A DNA stretch of 5,399 nt from the NCBI GenBank assembly GCA_964390545.1, contig CAYMJV010000122.1, forward strand, positions 1 to 5,399. The letters run 5' to 3'. The stretch's first letter is position 1. Each line of letters begins with the position of its first letter. Below, in pieces: positions 1 through 3,906 of this stretch. The translations under genes and the position numbers were made by a program. This DNA is from CAYMJV01 sp964390545. GTDB taxonomy: Bacteria > Desulfobacterota > BSN033 > UBA1163. The notes beneath the pieces were generated by a model. It had not been told where the DNA came from and searched no databases. It saw nothing but the letters and a program-made list of their open reading frames with translations.

Positions 1-153
1 CTGACCTTCGTCATTTCTCCATGAGATGAAGCCCCTCCTATTAGCGGTTCAATCTATCAATGGTTTTAGAGGAAGTCAAGCGCCTGTACTCGTCAACATA
101 GAACGAAGTTCTCTTGTATCTGAATCTTACACTGTATGAAAGGGGCGTCGCTC
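1..153. other. Non-coding left edge, no feature recognised
   Basis: This is the stretch downstream of the methyltransferase stop. I find no gene, no RNA gene and no convincing intrinsic terminator. The only dyad is AGAAC (100-104) with GTTCT (108-112), five pairs with a 3-nt loop and no T-run, which is too weak to call a terminator. Confidence 0.4.
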
Positions 154-831
154 TTAATCCTTTTGCCAACAACCTACCACGAAGGCACCCGTATTTAAAC
201 CCTTTCTTTGTCCTTCCTTTTCTATGTCTGGGGCATGGGCTGGATCATCTTCCTTCTGAAAGTGGATGGCTGTTCTGACCACACCCTTGACCGGAGCAAG
301 GGCAAGTAATTCATCAGGGGATCTGAAGATTGCTTTCTTGAACAAAGGGTGTCCCTTTTTCGCCTCAGCCTGTCTGCGGTCGGCCCAGGGACTGAAGCTG
401 TTCAGTGTCGCCACCACGATGCGTCCTCCCTTTTTAGTGACGCGAAACAACTCCTGCATGGCCCTTTTGGCATCCTCAATGAACTCAAGGGCAGTCACGG
501 AAACAACTTTATCGAAGACGTTTTTCGGGAATGGCAGGAATGAGATGTCGGCCAAAACGGCCTGGAAGCGATATGCTCTGGTCTTTTGTTCTGCCCGCGA
601 AAGCATGGGCAGAGAAAGATCAACGCCGATGACCTGGGTTCTAAACGGAAGGATGTCAAGGGTAAATACTCCCGTCCCACATCCGGCGTCCAGCATGAAC
701 TCGTCAGACTCGGGTCTCAAAAGGGAAAGAAGCAATTCGCTTTCATACTTCTTTACGAGGAGGCCAATGGGAGTGGTGAACCACGCATCATACTTTTCAG
801 GCCATTTATCAAACAACTCCAGTTTCTCCAT
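154..831 (-). CDS. Class I SAM-dependent methyltransferase, substrate unknown
   Basis: A 225-residue protein with the Rossmann-type methyltransferase core (Methyltransf_11/UbiE-like). Visible motifs are motif I LDAGCGTG at residues 47-54 for SAM binding, VIGVDLS at 67-73 with the ribose-binding acid Asp71, Asp95 in LADISFLPF (adenine side), FDKVVS at 106-111, and the strand-5 region ending in KKGGRIVVATLN at 133-144. The N-terminal WPEKYDAWF (10-18) is the usual 'YD.W' cap seen in small-molecule methyltransferases of this group. The length is normal for a single-domain enzyme. The start is well fixed: an in-frame TAA lies only three codons upstream (841-843) and none of those codons can start translation. 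No good Shine-Dalgarno precedes it. It is transcribed away from the neighbouring operon and no co-directional partner is visible. The acceptor (small molecule, lipid or protein) cannot be told from the sequence. The family assignment is secure; the role is open. Confidence 0.93.
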   Translation of the reverse strand: MEKLELFDKWPEKYDAWFTTPIGLLVKKYESELLLSLLRPESDEFMLDAGCGTGVFTLDILPFRTQVIGVDLSLPMLSRAEQKTRAYRFQAVLADISFLPFPKNVFDKVVSVTALEFIEDAKRAMQELFRVTKKGGRIVVATLNSFSPWADRRQAEAKKGHPLFKKAIFRSPDELLALAPVKGVVRTAIHFQKEDDPAHAPDIEKEGQRKGLNTGAFVVGCWQKD

Positions 832-994
832 AGGGAAAGATTAGCATTCCACAGCCTATCCGGTCAAATATTCCCCTTCACGTTCCCCTCTCCATCAAAC
901 GGGGTAGAAGGGGCGGGATCCATGCATCAAACTTGATGGTATCCGTTTATTGAAACTAAAGTGAATGTCATAAATAAACCGTCATCAACAGAGC
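832..994. other. Non-coding divergent intergenic stretch upstream of repeat cluster
   Basis: No coding potential is seen on either strand. It must hold the promoter of the minus-strand methyltransferase, but I see no convincing -35/-10 pair. Besides the GC-rich hairpin listed separately, there is an imperfect inverted repeat at 916-944 (CATCAA 925-930 with TTGATG 933-938, flanked by GGAT and ATCC), which could be an operator-like dyad. A looser 7-bp pair, GTTTATT (945-951) with AATAAAC (973-979), is also present. These are only dyad observations; neither has a recognised function. Confidence 0.5.
873..913. repeat. GC-rich interrupted hairpin, probably an interspersed repeat
   Basis: CCCCTTC (873-879) pairs with GAAGGGG (907-913). 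After a small internal loop, CCCC (885-888) pairs with GGGG (901-904), leaving a 12-nt loop. This gives 11 base pairs. No T-run follows the stem on either strand, so it is not a typical intrinsic terminator. Its C-rich/G-rich style resembles the CCCCTCTCC-type palindromes found scattered between genes in many environmental bacterial genomes; that likeness is from memory. It lies between two divergent genes, where no transcript needs to end. Confidence 0.5.
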
Positions 995-1011
995 TGTCAT
1001 TGCGAGCGAAG

Positions 1012-1035
1012 CCCTGCACCGCATGGTGTACAGGG
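1012..1035. repeat. 24-nt imperfect palindrome nested in a repeat unit
   Basis: CCCTG (1012-1016) pairs with CAGGG (1031-1035), and past one mismatch AC (1018-1019) pairs with GT (1028-1029), closing a loop around GCATG. The palindrome sits between GAGCGAAG and GCGAAGCGTGGCAATCT, that is, inside what would otherwise be a continuous repeat unit. This looks like one palindromic repeat nested within another. Confidence 0.65.
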
Positions 1036-1084
1036 CGAAGCGTGGCAATCTGACATAGAGTGTCATTCTGAGCCCTTCGCCTAC

Positions 1085-1180
1085 AGTCATTCTGAGCGTA
1101 GCGAAGAATCTGGGCGGCTCAGGCTAAACTCCGCGAAGAATCTCGTTGAGATCCTTCGGGCGTTGCCCTCAGGATGACAG
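1085..1180. repeat. Long inverted repeat able to form a hairpin
   Basis: The unit GTCATTCTGAGCGTAGCGAAG (1086-1106) followed by AATCT returns in inverted form as AGATCCTTCGGGC...CCTCAGGATGACAG (1149-1180). At the centre, CGAAGAATCTC (1134-1144) pairs with GAGATCCTTCG (1148-1158) in 10 of 11 positions with a 3-nt loop, a strong tight stem. There is no T-run after it, so a terminator role is not indicated. It lies upstream of the operon promoter, so it should not be part of the operon transcript. Confidence 0.7.
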
Positions 1181-1228
1181 CTTCGCAGTCAGTTCCTTCG
1201 CTGCGCTCAGGACAAGGCTTCGTCACTT

Positions 1229-1269
1229 CCTGCCTACCCTGCCTACCGGCAGGCAGGCGCAGGCAGGCG
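1229..1269. repeat. GC-rich short tandem repeats with a palindrome
   Basis: Two 9-bp copies of CCTGCCTAC (1229-1237, 1238-1246) are followed by two 10-bp copies of GCAGGCAGGC (1249-1258, 1259-1268). The stretch 1238-1257 is a 20-nt palindrome with 9 of 10 pairs. CCTGCC and GGCAGG are reverse complements, so the left and right tandem halves can fold on each other. This is the 'CCTGCCTACCGGCAGGCAGG' type of intergenic element, here joined to the TGTCATTGCGAG-type cluster. Confidence 0.75.
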
Positions 1270-1321
1270 TTCCTCGCAATGACAACTTATCAACGAAGTT
1301 CACCATAGTCCTCGTGGATTT

Positions 1322-1330
1322 TGATATAAT
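1322..1330 (+). promoter_or_regulatory. Extended -10 promoter of the transglutaminase/ABC operon
   Basis: TGATATAAT gives a perfect TATAAT hexamer (1325-1330) preceded by TG-N (1322-1324), the extended -10 element of sigma-70-type promoters. No good -35 box is found at the normal distance (1302-1307 reads ACCATA), which fits an extended -10 promoter. Transcription would start near 1337, leaving an untranslated leader of about 67 nt before the ATG at 1404. It is the first A/T-rich stretch after the repeat cluster. A second, weaker TG-N-TATAAA lies at 1361-1369. Confidence 0.6.
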
Positions 1331-1390
1331 AGAAATGGAAAATTCAGCCAGAATAAGGCATGTTATAAAGAGTCGACAAAAAGAAGAGAA

Positions 1391-1395
1391 AGGAG
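1391..1395 (+). promoter_or_regulatory. Ribosome binding site that fixes the start at 1404
   Basis: AGGAG lies 8 nt before the ATG at 1404. It decides the start of the small secreted protein against two in-frame upstream ATGs (1335 and 1146), neither of which has a Shine-Dalgarno sequence. Confidence 0.8.
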
Positions 1396-1403
1396 ACTCC
1401 GGG

Positions 1404-1694
1404 ATGAAGAATCCAAAAAGGATGTTGACGATTGGGCTTTTGATCATCTGGATGATCTTCACTTTCATGGTGAGTGACTCGGAGGCCGAACCCTATTATG
1501 GGAAGGTGGTAGCCACCGAGGGAAAGTCGATTCAGGTCAAGGGAAACGACGGCAGGGTATCGGTATTCTGGCTAGGACATCGGACCCGATTCGATACCCG
1601 AGCTCCCCTTATTGGCGACAGGGTGAAGATTGAATATGTAAAGGACAGATTGCGTCGAAATGCTGTCACCCGGGTGGCCATCTTATCTAAATAG
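1404..1694 (+). CDS. Small secreted beta-rich protein of unknown function
   Basis: A 96-residue protein with a clear Sec signal peptide: basic start MKNPKR, hydrophobic core LTIGLLIIWMIFTFMV (8-23), and a likely signal peptidase I site after S26-E27-A28. The mature part, about 68 residues, begins EPYYGKVVA and has alternating short strands (GKVVATEGKSIQVKG, RVSVFWLG, GDRVKIEYVKD, AVTRVAIL). This suggests a small barrel of the OB/SH3-like kind, similar in style to DUF5666-type domains. That fold is inferred from pattern only. There are no cysteines or catalytic motifs. It is the first gene of the operon; the stop TAG is 2 bp before the next ATG. An in-frame open frame extends upstream to 1146 but translates intergenic repeats, and the extension would put about 86 residues before the signal peptide, so it is rejected. 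It may be a periplasmic partner of the transglutaminase-like protein encoded next. Confidence 0.85.
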   Translation: MKNPKRMLTIGLLIIWMIFTFMVSDSEAEPYYGKVVATEGKSIQVKGNDGRVSVFWLGHRTRFDTRAPLIGDRVKIEYVKDRLRRNAVTRVAILSK

Positions 1695-1696
1695 CC

Positions 1697-3175
1697 ATGT
1701 CGTTCCATCGAATTAGACTTCACTGGTTCATTGGATCTTTCTTCATCCTTCTGTTCATCTTTCTTTTGATGTTTCGTCTTGGCGTCATCGGGAGAGGTGA
1801 AGAGGATGGGGATCACCTCCTTCCTACCCAGGTCCAGGCAGATCGAGAGACCTGGATGAATATTTATCAACAGGAACAGAAAATCGGCTATGTCCACCGG
1901 CAGATCTTCAAGACCCTGGAAGGATATAAGATCCTGGAGTGGGTCTTCATGCAGATCAACACCATGGGGATGATGCAGGACCTGAGGTTCAAAACCGTGG
2001 GAAGCCTGAAACCCGACCTTACCCTTTCTTCCTTCGACTTCGACCTCTTTTCCAGTCTGTTCCGCTTCAAGGCCAGGGGAACCCTAAAGGACAAGACCCT
2101 GACCCTCTCCATGGCGAGCGGAGCCGGTCCGGAGCAGAAGCTGAATCTTCCCCTTAAGAAGGATATTCATCTCTCTGTGGGACTCCTTGAGATTCTCAGT
2201 GCTGGAGATTTGAAGCTAGGAGATAGCCGGACCTTTACTGTCTTTGATCCCATAACGGCGACAGAGAGGTCTGTCAAGATTTTGGTCGTGGAGGAGGAGA
2301 CAATTCTTGTGATGGATCGCGAGGAGAGGGCAAAAAAGGTATCTGTGGAATTCATGGGTGTTTCTCAGTTTGCCTGGATTGGAAAGGATGGGGCTGCGTT
2401 GAGGGAGGAAGGTCCTCTTGGAATTAGGCTGGAACAGGTGGCCAAAGAAGAGGCCCTACAAAGGATCGCCCTTTTGCCGGGTACAGATATTGCCGCATTT
2501 GCTTCAATTCCCTCAAACAGGATGATTCGATCGGTTGACCAGCTTACAGAACTAAAGCTAACACTCACCGGGCTCGATGAGAAACTCCTTTTTTTGGAAG
2601 GGGACCGACAGTCCCTTCAGGACCGGATTCTAATCATTCGGAAAGAACCCGTTTCCGATCTTCTCTCTCAACATCAGAGTCAAAAAGCGTCTGAGGAGAT
2701 GAAGAAATATTTGGGACCCACCCCTTTCATTCAGTCGGACCATCCCGAGATTCAGGCCAAGGTGAAGGAGATCATTTCCCCCAACGATACCCCGGTCGTG
2801 AAAACTAGAAAACTGGTAGAGTGGGTTTATAAGAATCTTCAAAAAAGGCCTGTGCTCTCAGTCCCCAATGCCCTTGAAGTCTTGCGCCACAGGGTTGGGG
2901 ACTGCAACGAGCATGCGATGCTTTTGATGGCCCTGGCACGGGCGGCTGGCATCCCGGCCCAAATGGAGGCTGGGATCGTCTACCAGCGGGGAAGGTTTTA
3001 CTATCACGCATGGAATGTCCTTTATTTCGGTGCGTGGGTTACCGCGGATGCTACGATGGGGCAGTTCCCTGCGGATGTGACCCACATCCGATTGGTCCGG
3101 GGCATGGAACGTCAGATCGACCTCATACGAGTGATCGGCCGAATGAGAATCGACATTGAGGGCTACTCAAGATGA
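1697..3175 (+). CDS. Membrane-anchored transglutaminase-like protein
   Basis: A 492-residue protein with an N-terminal signal anchor (residues about 10-28, hydrophobic FIGSFFILLFIFLLMF) and a large extracytoplasmic part. Residues about 50-250 form a beta-rich region opening with ETWMNIYQQEQKIGY, a pattern I know from other transglutaminase-linked envelope proteins. Residues about 255-325 form a second, unassigned region. Residues about 338-480 are the transglutaminase-like core: nucleophile Cys403 in GDCNEHAML, His437 in YYHAWN, and Asp451 in TADAT, all intact, so an active enzyme is likely. Bacterial members of this superfamily include proteases, amidases and amide-bond transferases; the substrate here is unknown. 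It has no clear Shine-Dalgarno; its ATG is 2 bp after the preceding stop, so it is probably translated by coupling. The next in-frame ATG, near codon 25, would lose the anchor. Its stop overlaps the start of the ABC ATPase, so the two are expected to work together. Confidence 0.9.
   Translation: MSFHRIRLHWFIGSFFILLFIFLLMFRLGVIGRGEEDGDHLLPTQVQADRETWMNIYQQEQKIGYVHRQIFKTLEGYKILEWVFMQINTMGMMQDLRFKTVGSLKPDLTLSSFDFDLFSSLFRFKARGTLKDKTLTLSMASGAGPEQKLNLPLKKDIHLSVGLLEILSAGDLKLGDSRTFTVFDPITATERSVKILVVEEETILVMDREERAKKVSVEFMGVSQFAWIGKDGAALREEGPLGIRLEQVAKEEALQRIALLPGTDIAAFASIPSNRMIRSVDQLTELKLTLTGLDEKLLFLEGDRQSLQDRILIIRKEPVSDLLSQHQSQKASEEMKKYLGPTPFIQSDHPEIQAKVKEIISPNDTPVVKTRKLVEWVYKNLQKRPVLSVPNALEVLRHRVGDCNEHAMLLMALARAAGIPAQMEAGIVYQRGRFYYHAWNVLYFGAWVTADATMGQFPADVTHIRLVRGMERQIDLIRVIGRMRIDIEGYSR
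3156..3170 (+). promoter_or_regulatory. Ribosome binding site of the ATPase within a small hairpin
   Basis: GAGGG (3158-3162) lies 9 nt before the ATG at 3172 and is the Shine-Dalgarno of the ATPase gene. TTGAG (3156-3160) can pair with CTCAA (3166-3170) around a 5-nt loop, which would partly hide it. Ribosomes finishing the upstream gene would open this stem, so the arrangement fits translational coupling. Five base pairs is weak and the pairing may be chance. Confidence 0.4.
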
Positions 3176-3906
3176 TTCAGTTGACAAACTTGACAAAATG
3201 GTTTGGCGATGTGCTGGCTGTCCACCAACTCACACTCTCTATATCAAAGGGTGAGATCTTTGGTTTCATCGGTCCCAATGGTGCAGGAAAAACCACCACC
3301 CTGCGGATGATGGGCGGAGTTCTTGCCCCCACAGAAGGCTCTGTGATCATTGATGGGATTCCCATGGGTGAGAAACCGGAGGAGGCCAAACGAAAGATCG
3401 GATACATCCCGGACAGGCCTTTCTTGTATGAGAAATTAACGGGAATGGAATTCTTGAAGTTTACGGCAGACTTGTATGGCATTGAGGATGGTCTCTTTCG
3501 TGAAAAATCCGAGGAACTTTTGAAGCAGTTCAGCCTCTGGGATTGGGCGAATGAGTTGATCGAATCCTATTCCCATGGCATGAAACAGCGGCTGATCATA
3601 TCCGGAGCGCTCCTCCACGAGCCAAACGTGATTGTGGTCGACGAACCCATGGTGGGATTGGACCCGGCGGGAATCCGGATGGTCAAGGACCTTTTCCGAA
3701 ACCTCTCCAAGAGAGGGACAACCCTTTTCATGTCCACCCACACCTTGGCCGTGGCAGAGGACCTCTGCCATCGCATCGGCATCATCCACAAGGGCCGTCT
3801 CATTGCAACGGGTACGATCGTAGAATTGATGCATCAGGCCCGAGTTCAAGAAGGAGACCTTGAGGAAGTTTTTCTCATTCTGACCGAAGAGAAGCCAAGT
3901 CTATGA
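3172..3906 (+). CDS. ABC transporter ATP-binding protein, ABC-2/DrrA-like exporter type
   Basis: A 244-residue nucleotide-binding subunit that hydrolyses ATP on the inner face of the membrane to drive the permease encoded next. Motifs in order: aromatic A-loop Phe11, Walker A GPNGAGKTT (34-42, Lys40), Q-loop region IGYIPDRPFLYEKLTG (76-91), signature YSHGMKQR (133-140, a common variant of LSGGQ), Walker B VIVVDEP (153-159, catalytic Glu158), D-loop GLD (162-164), and H-loop His190 in STHTLAVAEDL. The C-terminus DLEEVFLILTEE is typical of the CcmA/DrrA-like family. The usual Q-loop glutamine position holds Asp81; Glu or Asp there is seen in other members, so activity is not in doubt. The start codon overlaps the upstream stop by ATGA, and its own stop overlaps the permease start in the same way. 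Substrate unknown. The family call is firm. Confidence 0.96.
   Translation: MIQLTNLTKWFGDVLAVHQLTLSISKGEIFGFIGPNGAGKTTTLRMMGGVLAPTEGSVIIDGIPMGEKPEEAKRKIGYIPDRPFLYEKLTGMEFLKFTADLYGIEDGLFREKSEELLKQFSLWDWANELIESYSHGMKQRLIISGALLHEPNVIVVDEPMVGLDPAGIRMVKDLFRNLSKRGTTLFMSTHTLAVAEDLCHRIGIIHKGRLIATGTIVELMHQARVQEGDLEEVFLILTEEKPSL

Larger units (their letters stand above)
995..1284. repeat. Cluster of interspersed palindromic repeats with terminal inverted ends
   Basis: The block opens with TGTCATTGCGAG (995-1006) and closes with its exact reverse complement CTCGCAATGACA (1273-1284). Inside are related units: GCGAAGCGTGGCAATCT (about 1035-1051), TGTCATTCTGAGCCCTTCG (1061-1079), GTCATTCTGAGCGTAGCGAAG (from 1086, running on into AATCTG to 1112), an inverted copy ending CCTCAGGATGACAG (to 1180), a partial inverted copy CTTCGCTGCGCTCAGGAC (1196-1213), and a GC-rich tandem part (1229-1269). 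These words are the core of widely scattered intergenic repeats in many environmental bacteria (established by general familiarity, not by a search). No transposase is present, so the cluster would be a non-autonomous or passively accumulated element. Confidence 0.85.

Noticed and set aside
266..844. Plus-strand open frame of 192 codons opposite the methyltransferase
   Set aside because: It is antisense to a gene with full methyltransferase motifs. Its translation is Ser/Arg-rich with no domain pattern and has no ribosome site.
873..913. Intrinsic terminator
   Set aside because: The stem is GC-rich but no T-run follows on either strand, and the flanking genes diverge, so no transcript is expected to end here.
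995..1284. CRISPR array
   Set aside because: The repeats are of unequal length and spacing, occur in both orientations and diverge from each other. There are no regular spacers and no cas genes.
1335..1403. ATG at 1335 as start of the small secreted protein
   Set aside because: It is in frame but lies at about the predicted transcription start, lacks a Shine-Dalgarno and would place 23 charged residues before the signal peptide.
3436..3849. Minus-strand open frame of 137 codons within the ABC ATPase
   Set aside because: It is antisense to a gene with all ABC motifs intact and shows no recognisable protein pattern.
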